Assembly (NCBI RefSeq): GCF_040712085.1
Contig: NZ_JBFCVK010000001.1
Coordinates: 512,762 to 576,761 of the forward strand
DNA length: 64,000 bases
Direction: 5' to 3'
From: Aquibaculum sediminis
Lineage (GTDB): Bacteria > Pseudomonadota > Alphaproteobacteria > Kiloniellales > DSM-21159
A program made the position numbers and the translations under genes. Numbering within the stretch: position 1 is the first letter of the stretch; every line of letters starts with the position of its first letter. Below the pieces are notes generated by a model. The model did not search any database and was not told the origin of the DNA. It was given only the letters and a program-made list of their open reading frames with translations. This document shows, one piece after another, positions 27,277 to 35,066 of the stretch.

Positions 27277-28467
27277 ATGCCCGAGGTTATCAATCTGCAG
27301 CGCCGCTACCTGCTGGCCGGAACCGCCGCCACAGCGGTCGCGGCAGGGACATTTGCACCAGGTGCGAGCCTGCGTGCCAGCGAAGGCAGCGACCTGCCGG
27401 ACTATGTGAACTGGAAAGAACCGGATGCGCTGATCATCCACTCGGACAACACGATTGAGACCAAGCGCAGCGCTTTCGGCACCGCCAGCATCACACCCGA
27501 AGACCGGCTTTATATCCGCAACAACGTCTCTCCGCCCCCGATGTCCATCGTCGAGGACCGCGATTCCTGGGAGGTATCGATCGAGGGCGTGGGCGAGCCG
27601 CGCACACTGACCCTGGGCGAACTGAAGACCATGGGCATCGAGACCTTGACCATGGTGCTGCAATGCTCCGGCAACGGACGCGCCTTCTTCGACCATGATC
27701 CCAGCGGCACCCAGTGGCAGCTCGGTGCCGCCGGCAACGTGATGTGGACCGGCGTGCCCCTGCGCACTGTTGTGGAGGCCTTGGGCGGTGTTGCCGAGGG
27801 CGCAGTCTATGTCACCGGGACGGGCGGCGAAGAACTTCCGGAGGGAATCGATCCCCTGTCGATCATGGTCGAACGATCCATCCCCCTTGAGGCGATGGAA
27901 GACATCCTGCTTGCCTGGGACATCAATGGCGAGCCGATTTCCCTCGCACACGGTGGTCCCTTGCGCATGGTGGTGCCGGGCTACACCGGCGTGAACAACG
28001 TAAAGTACATCAAGAAGATTGCTTTCACCGAGGAGGAATCTCCGGCCCGGATCCAGCAAACCCGCTATCGCCTCATGCCGGTGGGCGAGGAAGGCGGACC
28101 GCAGTGGCCGTCGGTCTGGAAGATGGACGTGAAGTCCTGGATCACCGGGCCGCTCGACAATCGCGGCGCCGGCCCCGTGCTGGTCACCGGCGTGGCCTTC
28201 GGCGGCACCAATCCGGTCGATACTGTCGAGGTCTCGGTCGATGGCGGAGAGACCTGGCATCAGGCCGATTTTATCGGTCCCGATCTCGGACGCTTTGCCT
28301 GGCGCCCCTTCGTTCTGGCCGTCGACCTGGAGCCCGGCAACCACCTGCTGGTGAGCCGCGCCACCGACAGCGAGGGCAACAGCCAGCCGGAGGAATCCGA
28401 ACCAAACCAGTCGGGCTACAGCCACAATGGTTGGCGCGCGCCCGGCGCTGAAATCACTGTTTCCTGA
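27277..28467 (+). CDS. sorA: Sulfite dehydrogenase, molybdenum subunit (SorA/SoxC type)
   Basis: The 396-aa protein belongs to the sulfite oxidase family. A twin-arginine signal (NLQRRYLLAG, then a hydrophobic stretch to about residue 30) directs export of the folded molybdoprotein. The Mo-ligating cysteine is in MVLQCSGNGR (about residue 130). The C-terminal dimerisation domain has TGVAFGGTNPVDTVEVSVDGG. It oxidises sulfite to sulfate in the periplasm and passes electrons to the cytochrome c encoded just downstream. Start 27277 is set by GGGAAGGA 6 nt upstream and the RR signal. SoxC of the thiosulfate-oxidising complex is the main alternative, but no other sox gene is present. Confidence 0.88.
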   Translation: MPEVINLQRRYLLAGTAATAVAAGTFAPGASLRASEGSDLPDYVNWKEPDALIIHSDNTIETKRSAFGTASITPEDRLYIRNNVSPPPMSIVEDRDSWEVSIEGVGEPRTLTLGELKTMGIETLTMVLQCSGNGRAFFDHDPSGTQWQLGAAGNVMWTGVPLRTVVEALGGVAEGAVYVTGTGGEELPEGIDPLSIMVERSIPLEAMEDILLAWDINGEPISLAHGGPLRMVVPGYTGVNNVKYIKKIAFTEEESPARIQQTRYRLMPVGEEGGPQWPSVWKMDVKSWITGPLDNRGAGPVLVTGVAFGGTNPVDTVEVSVDGGETWHQADFIGPDLGRFAWRPFVLAVDLEPGNHLLVSRATDSEGNSQPEESEPNQSGYSHNGWRAPGAEITVS

Positions 28468-28476
28468 TCCCGTAGC

Positions 28477-28519
28477 CCCTCGTCCCCCGTCCGCAATGCG
28501 GGCGAGGGACCCCTTTTTT
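28477..28519 (+). terminator. Terminator-like hairpin between sorA and sorB
   Basis: CCCTCG (28477-28482) and CCCG (28486-28489) pair with CGGG (28499-28502) and CGAGGG (28503-28508), giving ten base pairs with a 3-nt bulge and a 9-nt loop. A run of six T follows at 28514-28519 after ACCCC. It could terminate part of the transcripts after sorA or protect its 3' end, setting the sorA:sorB ratio. Confidence 0.55.
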
Positions 28520-28534
28520 CAACGGAACCCTTGG

Positions 28535-28873
28535 ATGAACCGGACACTGCTTGGGCTGCCGGCGCTCGCTGCGACGGCCCTGTTGCTCCTCGCCCCTCTC
28601 GACGGCGCCCGCGCCGAAAACGACAGCAACCTCGAACAGGGCCGCAGCCTTTTCACCGAACAGGCCGAGCCGCCCTGCGCCCTCTGCCACACATTGAAGG
28701 ACGCCGGGGCCGGCGGCACCATCGGGCCGAGCCTCGACGTCATGCAGCCTGAATCCGAGGTCGTGCTGCGCGCCATCACCCAGGGCATCGGCCCCATGAT
28801 GCCCTACGACGATCTAAGCGAAGAGGAAAAGCAGACCTTGGCCGATTACGTCGCCCAGGTGGCCGGCCAGTAA
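28535..28873 (+). CDS. sorB: Sulfite dehydrogenase cytochrome c subunit (SorB/SoxD type)
   Basis: The 112-aa protein has a signal peptide (about residues 1-27, ending GARA) and one haem-binding motif CALCH (48-52), with Met88 or Met89 in GIGPMMPY as likely axial ligand and a helical end (EEKQTLADYVAQVAG). It accepts electrons from SorA and feeds the respiratory chain. AACGGA precedes the ATG. It sits 67 nt after sorA, with a terminator-like hairpin between. Confidence 0.87.
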   Translation: MNRTLLGLPALAATALLLLAPLDGARAENDSNLEQGRSLFTEQAEPPCALCHTLKDAGAGGTIGPSLDVMQPESEVVLRAITQGIGPMMPYDDLSEEEKQTLADYVAQVAGQ

Positions 28874-28931
28874 CGCGACGGAAACGCCCTGGCAGGCCGC
28901 AGGTCAGCCGGGGCGTTCCTCAGTTCTACCC

Positions 28932-29720
28932 TCAGCCCCAGGCTTTGCGCTGGGCCTCCAGCGAGGCACGGGCGGAATCGCGCAGCAGCGCCACATCGGC
29001 GTCCTGCAGGATCATGCGATAGCCACCGCTTGCCTTGAGCTGCGCCAGGGAGCGGTTGGGGCTGACGATTGCCCCTAGACCACGACCCGCTGCGCGACAG
29101 GCCTCCTCAACCCGTGTGACCATGGCATCGACCTCCGGCGCGTCCAGCCGGTTGAACAGCCCCGCATCGGCGGCAAGGTCGTTGGGTCCGATGAACAGCA
29201 GATCGACGCCGTCAACGGCCGCGATGCTCTCGATGTTCTCCACCGCCTCGCAAGTTTCGATCTGGCAGATCACGAGGAGTTCCTCCGCCTCGAAGCGGCT
29301 CAGGTAGTCGTCGAGGTCCAGCCCGAAGCGCGAGGCCCGCACGATGGAGGCGGCATAGCCGCGCTTGCCCCGGGGCGGATAGCGACAGGCAGCGACGGCG
29401 GCCTCGGCCTCCTCGGCGGTATTGACCGAGGGCACCATGACGCCGCGCACGCCCGCATCGAGGACCCGCTTGATCGCCACCGGATCGTTCTGCGGAATGC
29501 GCGTCAGCGGCAGGCAGCCAGTACCCTTCATCGCCTGCATCATGCCAATGGTGTCGCCGATGGAGTGGGGGCCATGTTCCATATCCATCATGGCGCAGTC
29601 GTAGCCGCATTCGGCCAGCACCTCGGCGACCATGGGCGAGCCCAGTTCAAGCCACACACCGAAGAGCGTTTCCCCTGCCGCCATGCGGGCTTTGGGACCG
29701 GGCCGAGATGCTGACATCAT
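28932..29720 (-). CDS. HpcH/HpaI-family class II aldolase
   Basis: The 262-aa protein is a metal-dependent pyruvate aldolase of the HpcH/HpaI family: FGVWLELGSPMVAEVLAECG, the conserved DMEHGPHS (catalytic His and nearby acidic residues), then ASRFG, QIETCEAVENIE with the metal-binding Glu, and FIGPNDLAAD with the metal-binding Asp. Members cleave 4-hydroxy-2-oxo acids such as 2-keto-3-deoxyrhamnonate or 2,4-dihydroxyhept-2-ene-1,7-dioate; the substrate here is not determinable. It starts immediately after the stop codon of the SPOR-domain gene, so the two are likely co-transcribed, although no functional link is evident. Confidence 0.87.
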   Translation of the reverse strand: MMSASRPGPKARMAAGETLFGVWLELGSPMVAEVLAECGYDCAMMDMEHGPHSIGDTIGMMQAMKGTGCLPLTRIPQNDPVAIKRVLDAGVRGVMVPSVNTAEEAEAAVAACRYPPRGKRGYAASIVRASRFGLDLDDYLSRFEAEELLVICQIETCEAVENIESIAAVDGVDLLFIGPNDLAADAGLFNRLDAPEVDAMVTRVEEACRAAGRGLGAIVSPNRSLAQLKASGGYRMILQDADVALLRDSARASLEAQRKAWG

Positions 29721-31259
29721 TTATTCCTTGCGCAGGGGCTGACAGAAGGCGTCGTCGTTGGAAGTCCGCAGGCGCTCACAGAATGCGCCGGCATCCTCTC
29801 GGCTGCTGAAACCGCCGGCCAGGACGCGTCGATAGGCGCCGCGGTCGGTCTCTACAGTCTGATAGTGAACGGATCGATCACCCAGCAGATCCGGGTGGGT
29901 GGCGCGGGCCTCCTGCCAAAGCCTGCCCGCGCCTTCCTGGCTTTGCATGGAGCCGAGCCAGACCGCGAAGCCGCTTCCGGCCGCGGTGGACTCGGTGGAA
30001 CTGTTGCCGCCCGCCGCCTCCCCTAGCTCATCGGCATCTAAGGCTTGCGCGTCGGGCGCCGCTCGCGGGACTTCAGGAACCGTTTCAGGCTCGGGCATGG
30101 ACTCGAGTGCCGCTCCCGGTTCCGGTGCGGCTTCAGACTCCTCGACCTCGCCCTGCTTCGGGTCGGCGCTCTCTGCCGTCGACTCGGCAGCATCGCTGGC
30201 CGCATCATTCGGGGCGACCGCCTCGCTCATCTCTGGCGCCAAGGCCTCCACTTCCGACAGGGGCAACTCGGTTGCCTCCGTCTCGCTGTCGTCCATTGAC
30301 TCATTGCCCATATCCGCCCCTGCCTGGAAGTCGCTCTCGTCGCCTTCCAGGATGGCGGAGATCGTAGCCGACAGTGCGGTTTCTCGGCTGGCGAAGCTGG
30401 CCCCTGGTGGGGAAGCGTTGCGCGCTGGCGGCGCTGGATCGGCCTCTTCCGGTGGATCGGGTACCGCCGGGATGTCCGGAGATTCATCCACCTCCAGCGC
30501 CCCGTCATCGTAGTACGGCTCCGCCTCCGCCGAAGTCAGTTGCGGCCTGTCGGGTGCCGGCTCAGGCGTGGCCGTGGCTTGGCGCTCTTCCCGCGCCGGC
30601 GGCTCGTCAGCGGCAAGCGGTTCACCTGCGTCGGCAGGAGCGCCGGCACCAGCGTCCCGCCCGTAGCCGTTGGTGCGCGCGCGTTCTTCCCAGGCTGCCG
30701 CCTGGCCCGCGTCGCGCGGGACGCCGACACCCAGCCGATAGAACTCCGACAGGCCGAACTGCGCTGCTGGCAGACCGTTCTCCGCGGCGAGTTCCATCCA
30801 CTCCGCAGCCCGTCGCAAGCGCGGCGCCACGCCCACGCCGTTATAGTAGGCGAGCGCCATGTTGTACTGCGCCTCTGCCTGACCGGCCTCGGCGGCGTTC
30901 TGCCAGAGATCGATGGCGCGTCGGGTGTCGCGCACCAGGCCCCGGCCTTCGAGCAGCATGAGCGCAAAATTGGTTTCGGCTGCAAGGGAGCCGCGCTGCA
31001 TGGCGCGGCGATACCAAGTGCCGGCGCGCTCGGCATCGGCGCCGATGTCTGCCCCCCCCTCCTCGTAGAGTTTGCCCAGCGCAAACTCGGCCTCGGGATT
31101 GCCATTGGCCGCAGCCATCAGCCAGTTCACCTCGGCCCGTGCCGCATTGCCGTGGCCATAGGCTGCCAGGCCCGCATCGTAATCCTGGCTCCAGGCTTTA
31201 CCGGGCAAACCGCTCGCCAGAACGAGCGCAAGATACAAGGGAAGGGTCAGGCGCCCCAT
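29721..31259 (-). CDS. Sel1-repeat and SPOR-domain envelope protein
   Basis: The 512-aa protein has a signal peptide (about residues 1-24), then Sel1-like repeats (about 25-195; repeated AxxxxALGKLYEEG and EAQYNMALAYYNG patterns), a long low-complexity acidic region rich in Glu, Ala, Pro and Ser (about 205-425), and a C-terminal SPOR domain (about 430-510, with FAVWLGSMQSQEGAGRLW and RVLAGGFSSREDAGAFCERL). SPOR domains bind denuded glycan strands at division sites; Sel1 repeats bind proteins. It is therefore probably an extended periplasmic protein linking peptidoglycan to a partner. The next gene starts directly at its stop. Confidence 0.8.
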   Translation of the reverse strand: MGRLTLPLYLALVLASGLPGKAWSQDYDAGLAAYGHGNAARAEVNWLMAAANGNPEAEFALGKLYEEGGADIGADAERAGTWYRRAMQRGSLAAETNFALMLLEGRGLVRDTRRAIDLWQNAAEAGQAEAQYNMALAYYNGVGVAPRLRRAAEWMELAAENGLPAAQFGLSEFYRLGVGVPRDAGQAAAWEERARTNGYGRDAGAGAPADAGEPLAADEPPAREERQATATPEPAPDRPQLTSAEAEPYYDDGALEVDESPDIPAVPDPPEEADPAPPARNASPPGASFASRETALSATISAILEGDESDFQAGADMGNESMDDSETEATELPLSEVEALAPEMSEAVAPNDAASDAAESTAESADPKQGEVEESEAAPEPGAALESMPEPETVPEVPRAAPDAQALDADELGEAAGGNSSTESTAAGSGFAVWLGSMQSQEGAGRLWQEARATHPDLLGDRSVHYQTVETDRGAYRRVLAGGFSSREDAGAFCERLRTSNDDAFCQPLRKE

Positions 31260-31401
31260 GAAGAGTCACACTCGGCTGCTGCAACGCCGTCACGCTACCC
31301 GCCGCCGCCAAAGGGGGCAAGCGCCAGACATCCGGGACAGGCGACCCGTCTGAAGGGGAGCGGCGTACCCAAGGCGGCGAAGCCCGCCCCACCCCAATGG
31401 C

Positions 31402-32751
31402 TCAGACCACGCCCAGAGCCCGCATGGACTCGGCCACGCGCACGAAACCGGCAATGTTCGCGCCCAGAACATAGTTGCCCGGCGCGCCATATTCCTCCGC
31501 AGTTTCCGCGCAGGAATCATGGATACGGCGCATGATCTCCGCCAGGCGCGCCTCGGTCTGGCCGAAGGTCCAGCTGTCCCGGGAGGCGTTCTGCTGCATT
31601 TCCAGCGCCGAGGTGGCCACGCCGCCGGCGTTGGCCGCCTTGCCGGGAGCAAAAAGCACGTTCGCTTCCTGGAAGGTGCGAATGGCTTCGGGCGTGCACG
31701 GCATGTTGGCGCCCTCACCGACGACGATCACACCGTTCTTCACCAGAGTGCGGGCATCCTTGCCGGTCAGTTCGTTCTGCGTGGCCGAGGGCAGGGCCAC
31801 GGTGCAGGGAACGTCCCAGACCGTGCCGCTCTCGACATACTGGGCGTCGCCGCCCTTGCGCCGGGCATACTCGGAAATGCGCTGCCGGCGCACCTCCTTG
31901 ATCTCCTTGACCAGATCCAGGTCGATGCCGGCTTCGTCCACCACATAGCCATTGCTGTCCGAGCAGGCGATGACTCTGCCGCCGAAGGCGCGGATCTTCT
32001 CCATGGCGTAGATGGCCACATTGCCGGAGCCCGACACCACGCAGCGCTTGCCTTCCAGGGAATCTGTGCGGCTTTCCAACATCGACTGCACAAAATAGGT
32101 GGTGCCATAGCCCGTGGCCTCTCTGCGCGCGCGCGAGCCACCGTAAACCAGGCCCTTGCCCGTCAGCACCCCCGCCTCGAAGCGATTGGTCAGGCGCTTG
32201 TACTGGCCGAACAGGTAGCCGATCTCCCGGTCGCCCACACCGATGTCCCCTGCCGGCACGTCCGTGTACTCGCCCACATGGCGCCAGAGCTCGGTCATGA
32301 ACGACTGGCAGAAGCGCATGATTTCGCCATCGGATCGACCGCGCGGATCAAAGTCCGACCCACCCTTGCCGCCGCCGATAGGCATGCCGGTCAGGGCGTT
32401 CTTGAAGGTCTGCTCGAAGCCCAGGAACTTGATGATGCCGACATTGACCGAGGGGTGGAAACGCAGGCCGCCCTTGTAAGGGCCCAGCGCCGAATTGAAC
32501 TGCACCCGGAAGCCACGATTGATGCGCACCAGGCCACGGTCGTCGACCCAGGGCACGCGAAAGATGATCTGGCGCTCCGGTTCGCAGATACGCTCGATCA
32601 GGGCTTGGTCGGCATAGTGGGGATGCTTCGCGATCACCCGGCCCAGGCTTTCGAGAACCTCGCGAACGGCCTGGTGGAACTCTTCCTCACCGGCATTGCG
32701 GTGGACCACATCTGCCAGGATGGCTTCCAGCTTCTCGTCGATCGGCGGCAA
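31402..32751 (-). CDS. gdhA: NADP-specific glutamate dehydrogenase
   Basis: The 449-aa length and motifs match hexameric GdhA: QIIFRVPWVDDRGLVRINRGFRVQ with substrate residues, GPYKGGLRFHP, the catalytic-lysine motif MPIGGGKGGSDFDPRG, the cofactor loop VSGSGNVAIYA followed by Ser (CSDSNG), which fits NADP, and GEGANMP. It aminates 2-oxoglutarate in ammonium assimilation. About 250 nt upstream to the divergent methyltransferase direction contain no other gene; AT-rich blocks near 32815-32860 may be its promoter, but no clear consensus was chosen. Confidence 0.95.
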   Translation of the reverse strand: MPPIDEKLEAILADVVHRNAGEEEFHQAVREVLESLGRVIAKHPHYADQALIERICEPERQIIFRVPWVDDRGLVRINRGFRVQFNSALGPYKGGLRFHPSVNVGIIKFLGFEQTFKNALTGMPIGGGKGGSDFDPRGRSDGEIMRFCQSFMTELWRHVGEYTDVPAGDIGVGDREIGYLFGQYKRLTNRFEAGVLTGKGLVYGGSRARREATGYGTTYFVQSMLESRTDSLEGKRCVVSGSGNVAIYAMEKIRAFGGRVIACSDSNGYVVDEAGIDLDLVKEIKEVRRQRISEYARRKGGDAQYVESGTVWDVPCTVALPSATQNELTGKDARTLVKNGVIVVGEGANMPCTPEAIRTFQEANVLFAPGKAANAGGVATSALEMQQNASRDSWTFGQTEARLAEIMRRIHDSCAETAEEYGAPGNYVLGANIAGFVRVAESMRALGVV

Positions 32752-33003
32752 GGCTTGCTACTCCCCTGAGTGTGTCTCTCCTCTGCACCCAGCCCGGAAC
32801 AGGAGCAGGTCGCGTCTTGTTGTAATCGCTTTGCGGTCCAATAAGACTGAATCTGCTCTGTCTCTTTGGCACCAGACCGGATTCACGGACGAGCGCCCCG
32901 ATGGCAGCGGGCGTGCCTGAATAAACGTACACAAACGGAATCAAAAGCAGGATTCTTGCGTCACAGCGTCGCGTTCACAGCAGGGCTGGCCGCAACTGGC
33001 CGC

Positions 33004-33708
33004 CTAGCAAGGGGTGGTTGGAGCCATCGGCCGACGCAACAGCGCCACGTCCTTGACCGGAACTTCGATGCTCCAATCCCGGGAGGCTGCCAGGTATCGA
33101 AGGGTTTCTTCCCGGTAGAAGACCACGTGGGTCGGGTCCCGGCGATAGTGCCAGTTGGCGAAGCGCGTATCCTCCGTCTGGAAGCAGGTCATGATCCCCA
33201 GCCAGCCGCCTGGACGCACCAGTGCCATGAGACGCGCGAACTCTTCTGCCGGACGGTGGAAATGCTCTGCCGTTTCCGTGCAGGTCACGAAGTCATAGGT
33301 GGCCCGCAGGACCGAGGTCTCAGGATGGAAGAAGGGGTCGTAGAGCGCCACGCTGTGGCCGGACTCGCGCAGCATGGTCGCCAGCGCCGGGGCCGGGCCG
33401 CAGCCGTAGTCCAGACCCAGTGATGCCGCCGGAAGGCGCGCCAGCAGCGCCGTCGCGAATTTCTCTAGGAAGTGGCGGTAACCGGGATCATCCGGGTGGT
33501 TCTCGTGGCTCAGATAGCAGTTATACTCCTCGTCCGCAGCAGGCTGCTGCGTCGGATCGAGAAAGCGCGCCGCGCAGACTCCACAGCGCCAGTAGCGCTT
33601 GCCCTCGACCATCATGAGGGGCTCGGGGGCCGGTTCATGACACACCGGGCAGAATTCGGGCCGAGCAACGTCAGAGAACTGCGAATTCATCGACGGTCCT
33701 GCGCTCAC
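33004..33708 (-). CDS. Class I SAM-dependent methyltransferase with N-terminal zinc ribbon
   Basis: The 234-aa protein starts with two CxxC pairs (CPVCHEP and CGVCAARF, about residues 18-43) forming a likely zinc ribbon, and continues with a methyltransferase core: LGLDYGCGPAPALATML (SAM loop), VALYDPFF, and TCTETAEHFHRPAEEFARL. Such proteins are usually annotated as type 11/12 methyltransferases; no substrate is indicated. Upstream lie 131 nt and then the tRNA-Arg gene on the same strand. Confidence 0.75.
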   Translation of the reverse strand: MSAGPSMNSQFSDVARPEFCPVCHEPAPEPLMMVEGKRYWRCGVCAARFLDPTQQPAADEEYNCYLSHENHPDDPGYRHFLEKFATALLARLPAASLGLDYGCGPAPALATMLRESGHSVALYDPFFHPETSVLRATYDFVTCTETAEHFHRPAEEFARLMALVRPGGWLGIMTCFQTEDTRFANWHYRRDPTHVVFYREETLRYLAASRDWSIEVPVKDVALLRRPMAPTTPC

Positions 33709-33839
33709 GCCGACGTGCCATGAGGTGAAGACCGAGCATCGTTGGAAAAGGAAGCCAGCTCGGCCAAACGGTCCGCTCGCTCAGGGCAAATCTGCTTGAG
33801 AGCGCCACGCAAGAATCGACACCAATATCTTGAAAAGAT

Positions 33840-33916
33840 TGGCGGGCCCGTAGGGATTCGAACCCCAGACCTCTTCCTCCGGAGGGAAGCGCTCTATCCA
33901 GCTGAGCTACGGGCCC
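33840..33916 (-). tRNA. tRNA-Arg (anticodon CCG)
   Basis: Read on the minus strand, the acceptor stem GGGCCCG pairs with CGGGCCC, the D arm has AGCTCAGCTGGATAGAGC, the anticodon loop is CTCCGGA between CTTCC and GGAAG, and the T arm is GGGGTTCGAATCCC. The anticodon CCG reads CGG. The 3' CCA is encoded at 33840-33842. A sigma-70-like promoter is upstream. Confidence 0.97.
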
Positions 33917-33928
33917 GCGTGCGAGCGG

Positions 33929-33957
33929 ACATTAGCCGAGGGGCCGGCATCGGACAA
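33929..33957 (-). promoter_or_regulatory. Promoter of tRNA-Arg
   Basis: On the minus strand TTGTCC (33952-33957), 17 nt, TAATGT (33929-33934) matches the -35/-10 pattern of the main sigma factor; initiation would be a few bases before the tRNA 5' end at 33916. Confidence 0.55.
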
Positions 33958-33974
33958 GCCCGCAGGAGGGTCAT

Positions 33975-35066
33975 TTACCCTTCCCGCTGCTCCACCTCCT
34001 GGGCATGTTCCTCAGGCAGCCGCTCGACAGTAGAGGGCAGGGTTCCGGTGGGGTTGTCGATCCAGGCGACAATGTCGTCGATCACCCTCGGTCCCTGCAG
34101 ATCGCGGGTCAGCAGGTGCCAGCCTTCGGGATAGCGCAGGAAGCGGTGGCCCGCCGCTTGCGGCATCTCCTGCCAGAGACGCTCCACCGGCTCGGCGGGA
34201 ATGATTTCGTCGCGCTCGCCATAGAGCAGCAGGGTCGGGGTGCGCACGACCGGGCCAGCCGCCAGAGCCCGGTCCATCAGGTCCACAAGCCCGGCAATGG
34301 TGTCGATGCGGGCACTGCCGAGCACCAGGGGATCGCGCCCCAGGGCGCGCAGCATCTCGATGTTGTCGGAGGCCTGGCGACGCACGCTGCTGGCCGAGGG
34401 GCGGTACCAGGGGACGGTGCGCAGAGCCACCCAGAGCCCCACGCGCTGATACCAGGGCTGTGTTTCCCGCGCCCATACGGCCGGCGCGGAGAGAATCAGG
34501 CCATCCGCATCCAGACCTTCCGGCTCGGCTTCAGCAGCCAGCAGGACCGCGCCACCCATGGATTCGCCAAAGAGGTAGAGCGGAACGCCTGGAAAGGCGC
34601 CGCGCAGGCGGGCGGCGACGGTGCGAACATCGGCGGTCATCACCTTGCCGCCGGCCCAAAGTCCGGTGTTGGGACTCTCGCCAAAGCCACGCTGGTCGTA
34701 GGCCAAAACAGCAATGCCCTGCTGAGCCAAGGCCTCACCAAGCGGCGCAAAAGCATGGGCGTAGTCGTTGAAACCATGCAGGGCGAGGATCACCGCCCGG
34801 GGTTCCTCTTCGAGCGGCAGCCAGGCGCGTACCGCCAGTTCGAGTCCGTCAGAGCTGCGAAAATGCCCGCTGTGCGCGCGATAGCCGCGCTCCTCTGCCG
34901 CGCTCGCCTTTTCGGCCAAGCTAAAGCCCGGGCTGTGGTTTTCCGAACCGCCAGGCGCCTGCACAGGTGTGCAGGCCGTCACAGCCAGGACCAGGGCACA
35001 CAACGCCCCGATGCAGAGCGCGACACGGCGGGCAAGCCAGCCCTCAGCCTTGCACAGCCCCGACAT
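33975..35066 (-). CDS. Alpha/beta hydrolase lipoprotein (lysophospholipase-like)
   Basis: The 363-aa protein has a lipoprotein signal with lipobox VTAC near residue 32, then a serine-hydrolase core: ALHGFNDYAHAFAP (oxyanion region), AYDQRGFGESP, nucleophile elbow GESMGGAVLLAAEA, acid LLLYGERDEIIPAEP, and His in EGWHLLTRD. This is the monoacylglycerol lipase/lysophospholipase pattern. The ATG at 35066 is used; an in-frame codon at 35096 is also possible. Its start overlaps the end of the upstream ABC ATPase gene by 23 nt, suggesting co-transcription. Confidence 0.83.
   Translation of the reverse strand: MSGLCKAEGWLARRVALCIGALCALVLAVTACTPVQAPGGSENHSPGFSLAEKASAAEERGYRAHSGHFRSSDGLELAVRAWLPLEEEPRAVILALHGFNDYAHAFAPLGEALAQQGIAVLAYDQRGFGESPNTGLWAGGKVMTADVRTVAARLRGAFPGVPLYLFGESMGGAVLLAAEAEPEGLDADGLILSAPAVWARETQPWYQRVGLWVALRTVPWYRPSASSVRRQASDNIEMLRALGRDPLVLGSARIDTIAGLVDLMDRALAAGPVVRTPTLLLYGERDEIIPAEPVERLWQEMPQAAGHRFLRYPEGWHLLTRDLQGPRVIDDIVAWIDNPTGTLPSTVERLPEEHAQEVEQREG

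Noticed and set aside
28882..28917. AACGCCC / GGGCGTT inverted repeat between sorB and the aldolase gene
   Set aside because: A 7-bp stem with a long interior and no T-run; may contribute to termination but is too weak to annotate.
29899..30513. Long Ser/Ala-rich forward frame opposite the SPOR-domain gene
   Set aside because: It is the mirror of the low-complexity acidic region of the minus-strand protein; composition is an artefact of the GC-rich code.
32796..32825. GGAAC in the gdhA upstream region
   Set aside because: The downstream sequence at correct spacing reads TTGT rather than CGTT, and the site is on the plus strand while gdhA is on the minus strand.
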